NCBI RefSeq assembly: GCF_029227915.1 | Contig: NC_079878.1 | Span: 4,898,001 to 4,962,000 of the forward strand | Source: Hydractinia symbiolongicarpus | Lineage: Eukaryota; Cnidaria; Hydrozoa; Anthoathecata; Hydractiniidae | DNA: 64,000 nt | Direction of reading: 5' to 3' | In this document: piece after piece, positions 1 to 13,900 of the stretch | Numbering within the stretch: position 1 is the first letter of the stretch | How the letters are laid out: each line of letters opens with the position of its first letter | The notes under the pieces: generated by a model | Databases searched by the model: none | What the model saw: the letters and a program-made list of their open reading frames with translations, nothing else | What the model was told of the DNA's origin: nothing | Translations under genes and position numbers: made by a program

Positions 1-615
1 GTTGAATTTTCAATATTTCGGATCGCCACCGTATGATCAAAACATCAAAATAAACAATGAGACGTGAATACAGTGAAAATCAAAATTAAATTTAACAACA
101 GTATACTGTTGACACTAAAACAATACATCAGTAGTAAGAGTAAAAGTAGCTTTAAACACTGCTAAGGGTGAAAACACACGTGGTTATTATATTACAAACT
201 ACACAAAAGAAATATAATTCGATATATAATATATACAACTCTTTCAATATATGGATGAAGATAAAATAATTAAAATAGTCAAAATTCAAGCCGATAAGCC
301 TTTCACATCAAGTTCACAATAATTTTCACATATAAGTGAAGGAAATAAAAAATAGAATCTGGTCGCTGACCAAATATAGTAACATATACATCCAGGTAAA
401 ATAAATTACATATTTCTAAAAGGTGAATAAAAACAAATCACGGTGCTAAAACGTGTAAAACATAAAAAAAGTAATTAAATGAATAAATAAATAATTACAG
501 TCTACAGAGTGCTTCTATTTCGTGAGAAGGAAACCAAAATCTTCATCACTTTCGTTTTCTCAACAGCTGCCCATATCCCCATAAATGCTTTATAGACATT
601 AACATAACTTAATCA
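1..615. other. Sequence downstream of PLC-beta, no gene seen
   Basis: AT-rich sequence with no long reading frame and no recognisable RNA gene. It probably contains the rest of the PLC-beta 3' UTR (minus strand) and intergenic DNA. I could not place a polyadenylation site with confidence. Confidence 0.4.
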
Positions 616-717
616 AACCCAGGTTTCTTGGCGTGTGTTACCATACTAAAACCCAGGTTTCTTGAAGTGTGTTACCATACTAAAACCCAGGTTTCTTGAA
701 GTGTGTTACCATACTAG
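616..717. repeat. 34-bp tandem repeat, three copies
   Basis: Three head-to-tail copies of a 34-bp unit beginning ACCCAGGTTTCTTG, starting at 617, 651 and 685. Copies 2 and 3 are almost identical; copy 1 differs at GGC/GAA. The repeat lies just downstream of the PLC-beta stop codon (896), so it may fall in the 3' UTR. Confidence 0.85.
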
Positions 718-895
718 TGTGTGTCTAAAGCATGACCTTTCGTTGATAGGGTTGTGTGAATTACATGCTTATACAAGTAAATGTGCGATGCGTCTTTGAT
801 CACGCAAGACAACAGTACCACTTATTAATTACCACGGTTAAGATATCACTCAGGGTGTGCATGACGTAATTTAAATCTATCTTTTAGGTTAGCTT

Positions 896-3800
896 TCAAA
901 CAGTAAACTTCACTTCATTGCTAACTGGCGAAGAAGCAGGGACAGCCGGCAAAAGAATTGGGATCAACTTTTGAAGATCCTGCGTGTCCAATAAAGCACA
1001 TTTCCCTTCATAAAACGATTCAAGTTCTTTCATATCCTGTTTTTAAGAAAAAAGGCGAAAACAGAAGTAATTTTGAGATGAAATTAAAAGCAGATTTAAA
1101 CTTCATATACATGAATTTCAAAGTATAGGACGTTTTATATCAGACAAATAAAATACAGTTTTTAAAGTTTTTCTTTAACAAGACCCAAGGTAGATTTTAA
1201 TTACATCAACAGCGCAAACGACAGCTTGTATTGATTGTGTCTGACTAAAAGCATATATTTTTTTTCACAAGTGAAATATTTCCAGGTAAAACGAGCGGTG
1301 TTAATTAAAGAGTTGAACTCCTTTTAAAAGTTTTTTATCAGAATATGGACCTTAATATAATTACTGGGACTTAAAGGGCTGGTTCCCATAAGCAATGTAA
1401 ACAAACAAACAAACAAACAAACAAACGAATACTACCTCACTATATTTATCTTCGAGAAGTTGAGTTGCTTCCTCGTACTGCTGAGCAAGTAGTTCAGTTT
1501 CTTTTCTTTGAAAATCTTGCATCTAAAATGAAAATAATATTCTAAAGAACTGAAGGCAGATCGAATACATTTTTTTACTTAAGATATTTTAGAAAAGACC
1601 CTTTCCTTGTTATTTTAAGGGGTGAAACTTTCGCGGCACCAGACTCACCGTGAATTTCAGGCGGAATTATTAAACAATATTTTAATTATAAAAATTCACG
1701 CAATGGGTTGTATTAAAGATATAGATAAAAACACATCAAGTGGCGTAATTATCAAATTTTCGATACATCCACTAAACGAATATTGGTGAAACGCAGAGTG
1801 TTCGTAATCTTTTTGCTCGCGCAGGTAAATTACCGTTCTCACAGTGAAAGTTTTTTTTCTTAAAGTATCATCATGTCTGCACTCTGAGGATCTTTCGCTT
1901 AAAACCAGGTTCAAATTCAATTCCTTTTTTTTATATATTAAAATATTTAACCTCAGGAGAAACCAACCTTCTGAATTTCTTTCACCGATTGGTCGATATG
2001 CTTCTTGTTATGCGCGCGTTTCTCCTTTTGAGCCTCGCTTTTGTCTTTGAACTTTCGAGTGAGTTCTTTAATTTCAGAACGATTGTATTTGTCTTGCTCC
2101 TTCTTTAAAGAAACCATCTCTCTACAAAAATAAATAAATAAATAAATACATAAATAAATAAATAGAATAAGATACATATTAAGTTGTTTAAAGTTGTAAA
2201 ATCAATAAAGTCGACTAATTTTCGTGTGAAAAATTTCGCTCAAATAAGCCATACCTATTGTGACGCTCGAGCAGTCTTTTTCGGCTTGCCATTTCAATTT
2301 GTTGCATTACCTTTTTCAGCTCGGCGATTTTCTTGAAAAAAGAATTTTGCGTAATTAATGTTAAAGTTACTAATTTATTTCTTTACGAACTGGTAGGTAG
2401 GTTCTTTGGTAGGTAAAATTTTGTTAAAGAGACATACTTGACAATATTAACAAAAGAAAACAGTTAGCAGCATTCTTTGTTTATGTTGCATGGGGTAATT
2501 TCTCATAAACAAGCCATTTTATGCTGTTTTTACGGTTTTTTTGTGTACAGTACAGTTTTTCTACTTCGAGTCACTTCATGTATAGCTTAATTGAAGGATT
2601 ACAAGTGACATAAACAGTATCAGGACCGTATCTTGAAAATACAGTGTGTAGGTAACGAGCTAAAACTACAACCAGCGTAAAGAGCAAATATACATCAAGG
2701 TGGAGAGCAGAAAGCACGAAGGTGGAGAGCAGAATAGCACGAAGGTAAGAGTAGAATAGCAGCAAGGTTAGCAGAATAGCACCAATAGGGAACAGAATAG
2801 CACCAGGATGGAGAGCAGAAGTAAACAAGCGAAAGAGCAGAATAAAACCACAGTGAAGAGCAGAATGCACCCTCAGGAGGGCACCTGATAAGATTTGCAA
2901 ATATTTTCTAGGTACCTACATTTTTTTAACAAAAGTTTAAAATATACCATACATGTTGCAACTGTACACGCTTGTTTTTTAAAATGTGCAACTTTTAATT
3001 TGGGAAAGAAAAGGGAGCAGTTATGATTCAGAGAATATGTACGTCATACTCATCCCACAATATTTTTTTCATTTAAAACAAGTTTTGGGATATGAACACC
3101 AGAATCTTATCTTGCAATATTTAACGACATTTTTGCAGTAACGTATTCTTCAATAATTTATATGTTCATATTTCTTTAAAACCAGTACTAGCCAATATTG
3201 ATAAAGAAATAATAAAAAAATATTGATAAATAAAAAACAACAACTGGGAAAGCCATTGCTATGGGTATACGTAAAAATAAGAACTGTAAAATTCAATTAT
3301 TTGTTTTAATAAAGGCATAATTATTTTTTAGGTGTAATTAACGTCATCTTAACATTGATTAGTTTGGTTTGAGTATGGACATTAACACTGAAAGACAGAA
3401 ACAGAATATAAGCACAAATAAAGAAGAAGAAACACACGAAAATGGAAAAAGAAAAAGCAAGATACGATCATTCTTCACTAGATTTCGAATTTCACGAACA
3501 AAAGAAAAGAAGCGCACACAAAGTGAATATGATATACGACCAACACAAGCAATGTGTAAAAGATACAGCATCGCGAACTGAACAATGATGTAAAATTCGA
3601 ACACTTGTTTACCACTTTTGTCAACAATTTCTACCCAATCCCTAACACATAAATTGTTGAAATCTTCTTTCCTATTTTAAAAGAAGATTCTAGAAAACGA
3701 TAAAAGTAAAGAGCTTTTTTAAAACTTCTCAACCCTAAAAAGCTGAAATAAATTTGGCGAAGGTAAACTTGTTTGTTTGTTAAAGCAGCCTCTTTTTCAT

Positions 3801-6800
3801 AACATTTGGATACAAAATGACCACTCAACAATCATTCTGTATTCCAGTGTATTCCCGTCACTTTTCAAGTATATTTTTTCTTGTATATTTGTTATCTTTA
3901 ACTTTGTCAGTCAATATTTTCAACTGGCCCCAATTTTTGGTCAATCTAAGTTTTGTTAGTAAGTCATGTGGTGAATCAAGATCTTTTTTAATTCCTGTTT
4001 TTTCCAGTATAAGTGGCAACCCATATACACCATTTCAATAAAGCTTCGAATTTTTTATCCGCTTAAATGTGAAGACAACAAAAGATTACAAAATACGTCA
4101 CTTAAGGCTACCCCAAGACTATTTTACAAAATCAACTCTTAAACCTTTATATAAAAAAACTTGCAAAAAATCGGTTCCTGTAAATTCAGTCTAGATATCA
4201 AAAGACGTGCCCATTCCCTTCTGGTTATGAGATCACACCTATCAACTTACTGGTTCCACTTGTGATTTTGCAAGGTTCATCTGTTCTTCATAATACAACA
4301 TGTACTGCTCTTTCACTTTACTTCTCTGTTCCATCGTCATTCGCTCAATCTAAAACAAGGCGGAACCAAGTAATGCACAGCATTTTTTCTGAAACCAACT
4401 TTTCTGAAAAACGCCTGGGGAATGCGGCGACATTCTTAACAACATCACCATCAAAAATGCTCGCAATATGGGAATTATCTCATTATCTTACTAACACTGA
4501 TGTACAATATTTTAATATATTAGCTCTTGAAACAGGTGTTAAATTCTCTTCGAAGTGATGAAAATATTTCCATCTCATAAAAGACTTAAAGAAAATCTAA
4601 TGGGGAATAAAATACCTCTTTATCGTGTTTATTGTTCAACTCGTCAATCTCTTTGCGACATTCGTTGTACGTTTCAGTGTATGTGCTAAAAAAAAACTAA
4701 GTTGTTTAGAAGGATAGTTATTAGCTTGTTCTTATCCATAATGGCTGCGCAAACGATGATTACATATTTGAGATATTGGGAGTAACGACTGTCAAATTGC
4801 TCAAATAGAAACGACTCCAAAGATGATGCACAATGGCAGTATAACGAACAAAATATCTACAAACTGTGCCTCATCGAAGAGGTGGCTGTACTTTACAAAT
4901 TATCTACAATACAGGATATTAAAAAGTTAAATGTCCACACTCAAAACATTTCGAAACGCCAAACTGACGAATAATAGTAATCCTTGAAAAAGAATGGTTG
5001 TATAAAAATAAACAGGACATATTGGTGTGTCGGCTACATCAATTTAAAACCCCCGTCAACACTTACCTGTCTTTTTCTGAGCTTTTCAAAATTTTGCTAT
5101 GCTTTTTCTGGAGGACTGATTTTTCTTTTTCCACAACAATTTTTAATTTCTTCGATTCGACTTCCAAATCTTTGTTGATTTTCGCTCGATCCTAAAATAA
5201 CATTTTTATAAAATCTCCTCTAACGAATCTCTTAAAAAAAAACACGCATTAACTCAAGCGTTGCACAGCACTGATCTCTATCATGGTTTCTTGTGCGATC
5301 ATAAGTTCGTTGTACAGCGCGCCCTGACCAAAAGTTGACTTTCACCTAAAAATTTCTAATAATGATGGACAGCGTAAAAATGTGTTTCCTACCTTCGCAT
5401 GTTTTTGCAACAGCGTTTGCATTTCGGCGTCGTGCTTCTGTCGAATTTTTACATACAGCTAAAATATTTCAAAAATAGTATGTATTAACTAACGTTAAAT
5501 AAAGACTGTCGAAAAAATATTGAACATGGTCAAGAAAGTACCTTATGTTCCATGAGCGTGCTAACATCTGGTGCGTTTAAATCAAGCATTTCTAGTAACA
5601 GAAGATTAACAATAAATAAAAGTTATTTTTCATTTTCTTTATCGTAGCAGAAATACTTCGAATTTCTATATGCAGCTAAAAAAATTCTATCACAGCATTA
5701 ATTACTGCACACAGTTGTGACTGCGTCAATCTCGCGAGACAACAAAACGAAAATTGTACAATAACACATTATGTTGCTGCGCATGCTCCGGACAGCGAGT
5801 AATTTAAACAGGTCGTTCAACTTGAATATTTTATGTTTCATATTTAGAAATGTCGTCGGATTGTGCGTATTACTCACCGTCACGTATCTTGCTTAGTAAT
5901 TCAGGAGCAGCACTGAAAGAACGTTGAATGGGTTCGTTTTCAGGAATTTTGACAGGTGGCACGGTCATGTTCCTTTTGTTACCTTTAAAGTCATTCTTTG
6001 GTATACTATCTAAAATATAAAATAGACAAAAATATTATGACAAGACTAATTTAAAAAAAAACACAACTGCGTATAGAAGACAGGTATAAAAGCATAGCAT
6101 CTGAACGAGTTCAAAATATTTATTTTCACACATAACAAAAAACATTTGGCAATCCTTTTTTATGGCCAAAAACGTTTTAACAGCGTTTCGCATTTTCTAT
6201 ACTGAATTTAATGAATTTGGGGGTGTTTGTTTAATTTTTTTACGTATTTCCGAGATAGCACTCTTTATCGAAATTCACATAATCTATTCTATTTCCCCTT
6301 ACTATTTAGTAACTGTGTTAAGTCAGTAAAATAAAGAATTTGTATAAAATTTTTGCCGATTTTTTTTCTCGCCAACGTTTTAGTCCAAAAGACATATTAT
6401 TTGACAAAAAGATCTTTCAAAGATTTATATTTCTGAAATATTTCTATGCAACAGCCATTACGTGAAAGGTATGTATACATATATTTAAGTTTAAAATGAA
6501 AAAGTAAAAAACCCATACCCTTTTCCCCCTGAGATTTGAAAGCAGTGGAACCTTCAGCTATATATCTACAAACCTGATCTTTTAGTATCTTTTGTTGGGT
6601 TGTTCATAATAGCTGGGATAGATATAATACTTCCTCTTTTGTTAGGATTATGTAGTGGTACATTCAATTCTGGACCTGGTGGTTTTTCCTGAAGGAACAC
6701 ACAAAACTGTAAATAACAACTCTCACAGCAAAAGAACAAGAAAATATAGAGAACTAACTACTGAAAACATGAAGTTCTAAAATCTTAACATCTATAAGTT

Positions 6801-7962
6801 CTAGCAGAAGTAGAGGTACATTCGGTCCACCTGTGTGTTTTCTCCATTTTCTTTCACACCTTCTTCCATCTCAAGTTTTTTCAGCTGTTCAGTACGTTTT
6901 TCTTTTTCAGATAAGTATTTCATAGGGTTGGCCAAAGCATCTGCAAAGTCTAAACACATCAAGAAAACATTCTTTGTATAAACCCACTAAGGGCAACCAG
7001 GATTGCGTGTTCACACATACTTCTTTTAAAACAAACGAGGATTTACAAACCTGAAAAACTTTCTGGTACAAAATCTTTTGTTACTATGTCAACAAATAAT
7101 GTTGGTAAACATAATGGCTGATATGCGTCGTTACGTAATTTGATGTGTCTGTAGCCTGTTGAAAACAAAATATGCATATTTAATATGTATAAAAACAGTT
7201 AGCAAGGGGTGTTGCCTCAAGCAACAATTTAAACCTTTACTAATACATTTTTACAAAAAATTTTAAGATGAGATGATAGAAAAACGTGGACAAGTCTTAA
7301 ATCTAGTGCCGATAGCATGCTTTCGTAATCCGGCTTACAGTTTTTCAGTTTCGTCAAAAAAAAAAAACATAAGCAAGGCTTTATTTTAATTTGTTCATTT
7401 TGATGAAGAGTTAGAGCTTACTTATTGTAGTACAATGTCATTCATATCGGTTCCTCAGCTTAGGTAGCTTTGCATTAAAAACAGTGGTACAGACCTGGTG
7501 ATAATCCGATGACAGGTAATATACGATGTCCTATCATCTTGCCATTGTCTTCATACGCTGCTATACGCAGTTCTGCAAGATGAGGTAGCACAACCTAAAA
7601 CACAATGAGAAATGTTGTCACGCTATGTAAACGTATTTAGATCTTTATCAATACTGTATATCAATTTCTTTTGTAAATACTTTCTCATTAAGTCAACGTG
7701 AATTCAAAAATGAGTGGGTGGAATGGCTCATATGCTCTACACAAAATGCTTTGCCAAATTGGTTTCAAAAAAATAATAAAATCGTGATTGAATACCATAC
7801 TTTAAATTTAAATGGTTCTTCATCGTATATCGGATTTAAGCCATTATTCGAAACCACTTTTGTTCTATATTTTCTTCTAACAGTATCAACAGGTAAACCG
7901 TAAACTTCAACTTCAACATAAGTACCACATCGTCTTTCTGAAAGACATTGTCCTGAAATAAC
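896..7962 (-). CDS. PLCB: PLC-beta exons 20-34: C2 domain and C-terminal coiled coil
   Basis: Exons: 7801-7962, 7495-7594, 7051-7155, 6831-6949, 6574-6688, 5878-6009, 5542-5591, 5393-5458, 5067-5191, 4616-4685, 4251-4349, 2255-2331, 1968-2121, 1436-1522, 896-1036. The C2 domain has [15 protein letters not shown] and [15 protein letters not shown]. From exon 26 on the protein is nearly all Lys, Glu and Gln with heptad-like spacing (e.g. [19 protein letters not shown]), the three-helix C-terminal domain used for Gq GTPase activation and membrane binding. The protein ends SNEVKFTV. The intron between exons 30 and 31 (2332-4250) is 1.9 kb and holds a minisatellite. Confidence 0.86.
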
Positions 7963-10900
7963 CTAAAAAAGAACATCCTTACCTTTAAAATTGTGATATT
8001 GTGCTGTTTTTATGCAATGAATAATATAATCACCCTCCCCCTTATGCAAGGTTCTCCAGCAATCAAAAAAGCGCCAATGAAAACATAATACATTTTGGTT
8101 TACAGCGATCAGTTGATCATGCGATGGATAAGATGAAAAGATGGTATTAATTGAATACAAAAGTGATTATCCCGTAGTCTTTAAAGTATTTTAGACCTAA
8201 AGATCTTTAATCATACACAAAATTTTTTACTCACTCTGACATGAACGGTCCCAGCAATAATACCATCCACTGTGGACTCAACAAACGGATCAAATGTACG
8301 ATCACTACGTCTCATGTGCTCTGGTTTCAGTAAATACCTAGTACATGACAAAAGTACAATATTTAAAAAAATAAATAAAAAAATTAGCAAAAAAGAAATT
8401 ATAAACAAAAATATAATATTCACCCGCATCTTCCATTCATTTCAAATTTGCCAAGATTTAACATCATTGGCAAGTCTGTTAAAAAACAACAACAAAAAAA
8501 CAGGTGTAAAATTAAAAATAATATAAATGGTATAAAAAGATAATAGACTTGTATCTTTACCTAATGTTTGGAAATTCAAAGCAGCAAATTGACAGCCTGC
8601 ATTCCAAAACAATTGGGGATTATAGTTATCAGAACTAACTCGACTCCCTTTTGGATATATACGACTGGGTTGGAATTTATTGTAACTAGAAATTTTGTTA
8701 AGAAGAAACAAATACAAGATGGTCGAAAACAAATAAATTGTTATGTAAAAATATTCAGCTCTAATAAATTCAATAGGTTTTCTAATGTAACAAAATTCTT
8801 GTGTAGTGTCAACGTCAATTAAAACCACTTATGATTATTTTTCCTATTTTTTTTTATTATTTTTTTTTTCGGATTTTAATGGACCAGTTATTCACATAGA
8901 AAAGATACTTGACAAACTCCACTGGCTGTTCCTTTAATAAATTCATTGCTGCATTTTCACTAAAAGATGACATCTCATAAAATTTCTTGGCTTCTAAAAG
9001 AAACAAGGAATACTTACATTATAGTGCGAAATAATTTGGGCTTATTTGCGACTAAACATGTCAAAAGCTAATTTACAAACTATCAATTAATCTCTAACCA
9101 TTTTTCTAAAATTTGAAAAAGTTTAAAAAGCAGTTCTAAATTTCAAGCCCCAAAAAATACCCAAACAAAGTTAAAAGAATAGACTGAAACATCAGATTTA
9201 ATAAAAACAACGTACTTTCAGCTCTGTCAAATCCTCTGAAATGAACAGGTTGAAAATAATTGACTAGATCTGAAAGTTCTTGTTGAGCTTCAACTTCAGG
9301 CTGTTCTTCCTCCTGGTTATATTAATAATCAAGACGGTAAGAACAAAGTATCTCAAAATAAACAAACAAACAAACAAGCAAAGATAACCCTCTGATTCAC
9401 AGCATATTATTTTATTTAATTTAAAATAGATCATTTTGATTAAGTTTACAACAAATTATGCAATTTAAATTTCTTTGCTAATGTTGAACATCAGCATTTG
9501 TCTAGTTCAGTCATTTACCGTAACTAATGCGGTTTTCTACCTAACATGCGAGTTTTAAAAGCACTGTAAAGAAGACGACTTACTGATAACATTAAAAATA
9601 ACACAGTTATCCTAGGTAAATTATTGCAATAATAATAATAATAACCTCAGATTTAGGAACAACTTCTTTAACTTCAGTATCTTCAGGCAAGTCATCCAAC
9701 ACAGACATTTCCATGGGTGTATTCGGAGCTAAGATCTCAACAGATGGTTGTGCAACTAGTTCTGGATTTTGTGCAGACTTTACATCAGACACAGAAACCA
9801 CTATAGTAAAAGATTAAGTATTTAATAGTGGAGATTTTGAGCTATGTTTGCATAATGCCAGTAAATACCTTAAGTCAACCCAGCCACGTACTTTTAAAGC
9901 TTTCTGTTAATTATTACAGCCTTTCTCATATAAATTTTTGCCAATATTTAATTTGCGTGCCTACTTTGCTAACACGACATTCGTATCTGCAATTTCCGAT
10001 AAAACCGTGTCAAAGGGTGCAAATGAAACATTTTCTGTTTATCAGACATTAGGCACAAAACACTTGTCAACATAAAACACAAAGTATTTATTACCTTTCA
10101 CAGCCCTCTTTTTGTTCTTGATTAATATTTTTCGTTTCAAGGCTTTCGGGCTTGGTAAAGGTGAACCTGGTTCAAGCTAAAAATTTATAAAAAATTAAAA
10201 AGTTAGTAATTCTGTATTTTAATACAATGGCAAAATGTGGTACTGTTGTAATTATTGTCAAATCAAACAATACAGGTTACGCAGGTCAATATATGCAGGT
10301 CAGATATTAGTTACCACTTACCGGAAATTCTTCCAAAGCTTTATTTAAAAGAAGATCACCAAGTATTTGCAAGCAATAACTCGCCATCTTCTGCTGCTGT
10401 TTCGCACTGTAAAAAGTTAACACAATTGTATGTCATCAAATATCTGAAAAAATACTAAGATATAAGTAGGTAATGTGTATAAAGAACTAATTTTTACTTA
10501 CGAACAATGGTTTTCAAATGATAATATAACAGGGTATTCTGATGTTTTAAAAGCAGATTCAGCGATAGCCTCAACAACATCCTAACATGTAAATTAAAAG
10601 TAAAATACCCAGAACATACATGCATGCAAAATTATTTTTTTTAAATTTTTTTTTAAAACTATAGAAAAATAAGCTGTTCGAATTCTTATTGAGAAGAATG
10701 CCAAAATTCACCTTAAACGGTACTTCTGTACATAGCGTCATTCCATGCGTTATAACAGGCTCTTGTTCCTCTGTCTTGCCATCCCAACAGTCCAATTCAA
10801 TACATCGGCAACCAGCTAACAACACCTGTCGATAAATTTCGACGGATGATTTACCTGTCAGTTGATGACCTAAAACGCGAAGTAATATTTTTTAAATTTT

Positions 10901-13900
10901 ACTTTTTCAATGCAAGGATTTTAGACTAACATTCTATAAGCCAATTTGACAGAGACAATTTGATTAACGCAATAAAAAACTGGATAATTTAAGGAAAGCC
11001 CTAACACACCTGTTAAATAAGTATTATGTGACGAATTGATGAAATAATGAGCTATTGGGAAAGTTAGATCCTCGTGTATTTGCAATTTTCCTTGCAACAG
11101 TATAGGATTGTCAGAGCTCATCAAAAATCTTGTCAAGCCATCTATGGAGATATAACCTAAAAAAAAGAAAATTTCTCAATCGTAATTTTTATTGTTCTGT
11201 TTTATAGTATAATAAACATCTTATGATTTTTTTGCAACAACTAAATTACATATTGCCTATTAAATTTACATTGTTAGGTGCATATTCAAAGGTTTGCATC
11301 TATATCATGCTATGAAATTTTACAGCTACAAAAGTTTTCAGATTTTTCAATTTTTAATGAAAATCGCAAAATTAAATATCAGTAAGCAAAGCGAAAATCA
11401 AAACTGTGTGTGGAAAGAATGCGTCTTCAAGAAAATATAATAACTAGGGTTTTTTTTAAATCGTGAATTAAATATCTGCGAGATAAGAAATATTTTTTTC
11501 AGGAATACATTCTCATGCTTAATGCTTAGTAGAAAGGATAGATTCCCACTTTTAGTCTTTGGCATGACTTGGCTGAGGTTTAAACTACAGTAGAAGTGAA
11601 CGCTCTACCACTAGGCTACTGAAACCTTTCCCTGTCCTCTTGGGACACATATTAGTGCGCATAATTATTTTGCAGATTCATTGAAAAAACTTTTTAAAAA
11701 TCCTGTTTAACTTAGGTACTTTCAGCATGAAACATCTAACACAGAGAACACTTTTTAGCATCATAAGCTAAAAAAATCCTTATGTCTAAAAAAAAACTAA
11801 AAAAATAATTTAAAAAGTTTATGTATAATTAATTAAATATAATAAATTAAATATAATAATTAAATACTTATAAAATAATTTCTAGGTCAGAGAACCCATG
11901 CCTAGTTTGCTTAGTGCAAACAGGTTAGCCCCATACTTATAAGCGAGCATTTAATTTGGTGATTCTACATGAAAATTTGTTGTTGTTGTGAAGAACGTTT
12001 AAAATGTCCAACAATTTGGCTATTGTTTCGTAATTTTTTGTGTGCATGTCTTCGAAAACATAAAAACAATTTGGCATCTGATTATAGTATCAAAGAACAT
12101 GTGAAGTAGCGTGTATTTTCTACAATAATACTCTCATCAATTGTAATTTCTTTATAAACAACTGCAATATAATGGTGCAATTTTTGCTTACATCGCACTT
12201 AAAGACCTTACAATAACCTTATTGGTCATGTAGACTAATCTATTACATGAGAAATACAATTCCATTTCTAGTTTCTAATTTGATTGGTAAGAAAAAAACA
12301 TAATATCAGACACAACTAAACAATAACAATAAATAAAATCTTACCCTTATCAGCAAAATCTGTATTTGATTCATAACTATTTATAATAGCCTGAGCTCTT
12401 TCTATATTGTAATATGGATACAAAATCTCATTAAGTCGAGGATCACGTTGTCTATTGTTTAAAAAATCTACTAATTGTTCTAACGTTAGATATGGTTTCT
12501 TTTTTGCTCCCCTAAAAGTAAAAATAAATAAAAAAAAGTAAGATACAATATAATTGACAAATACAAAACAACAAATTTTTTTAACATTAAAGACGTTACA
12601 GTGATACTTGATAAAATGCAAAACATCGACATCGATAAGACTATAGCTTGGATATTCTGATATTGTACATAACAAGTCTTGTTTGGATCTGGTTTGCAGA
12701 AAAAAGATAACAGGCTAATGATTGCAGCTGTGTTTTGTTTTTTTATGATTGCCTGCACACATTATGCAGATATTTAGTATTATTGAAGATATTATTTTGG
12801 TTTGTCTGTTCAGTATTCATATTACTGTGAAAAGTTTATTATTTCTTGAACATGATAGTTTAGTAGGCGACGTTTCGGGAGACCCTTCTCCCATCATCGG
12901 TCAAAGTAAAATGATGTTGAGCATGTATTTATATAATTGCAGAGGATCGAAATTCATAAAAATTAACCAGTCAGAAACGAGCTGATAATTACAGTTAATT
13001 ACAGTAATTAACATTTTCGGACCTAGATGTAGGTAACTACTTCTTCTGTAGGGCTGGTAACCAAATCTCAGGAAGTTGATACAAGATGCTGTTTATGTGT
13101 TTGTTACATGCTACACTGTTGATGGTTTCTTTAATCTTCTTGGCAGTTGTTCTGGATTCTCTGTAATTTATGGCATCAGCATTCCTACCCTTTGTACCAG
13201 GTACTAGCGAGATCCTTCGTCGAATTTTAAGGCAACACAAGATGAAATGCATTCTTAACTCTAAAGATACCCTAAGAAGCTCTTTGTCTAAACCAAAAGA
13301 CAAAATAAACCTGGAAGAACAATGCAATGTTGTTTATGAAATCCCGTGTAAAGATTGTGATGCAGTGTACATAGGCGAAATAAAAAGAAAGTTTAAGCAA
13401 CGATTACAAGAACATATGCGCGCTGGGAGAAACGGTGTAGCACGTAACAAACACATAAACAGCATCTTGTATCAACTTCCTGAGATTTGGTTACCAGCCC
13501 TACAGAAGAAGTAGTTACCTACATCTAGGTCCGAAAATGTTAATTACTGTAATTAACTGTAATTATCAGCTCGTTTCTGACTGGTTAATTTTTATGAATT
13601 TCGATCCTCTGCAATTATATAAATACATGCTCAACATCATTTTACTTTGCACGATGATGGGAGAAGGATCTCCCGAAACGTCGCCTACTAAACTATAATG
13701 TTCAAGAAATGATAAACTTTCCACAGTAACAAGTATTTAGTATAATTAATTTCATTTCTGAATATCTTAAGTCCCTTTGTTCCTTGCTCCTCAAGTTAAT
13801 ACACCTGTTAAACACCCAAAGGTCTTTCTTTAAGCAATAAAGGGCTTTGTCGCATTGAGTAACATGGAAGAAGTGGAGTTGAAAATGCACCATTTTAAAA

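Noticed and set aside
2127-2900. CRISPR-like array in the tandem repeats
   Set aside because: Eukaryotic context, no unique spacers; the units are directly contiguous minisatellite repeats.
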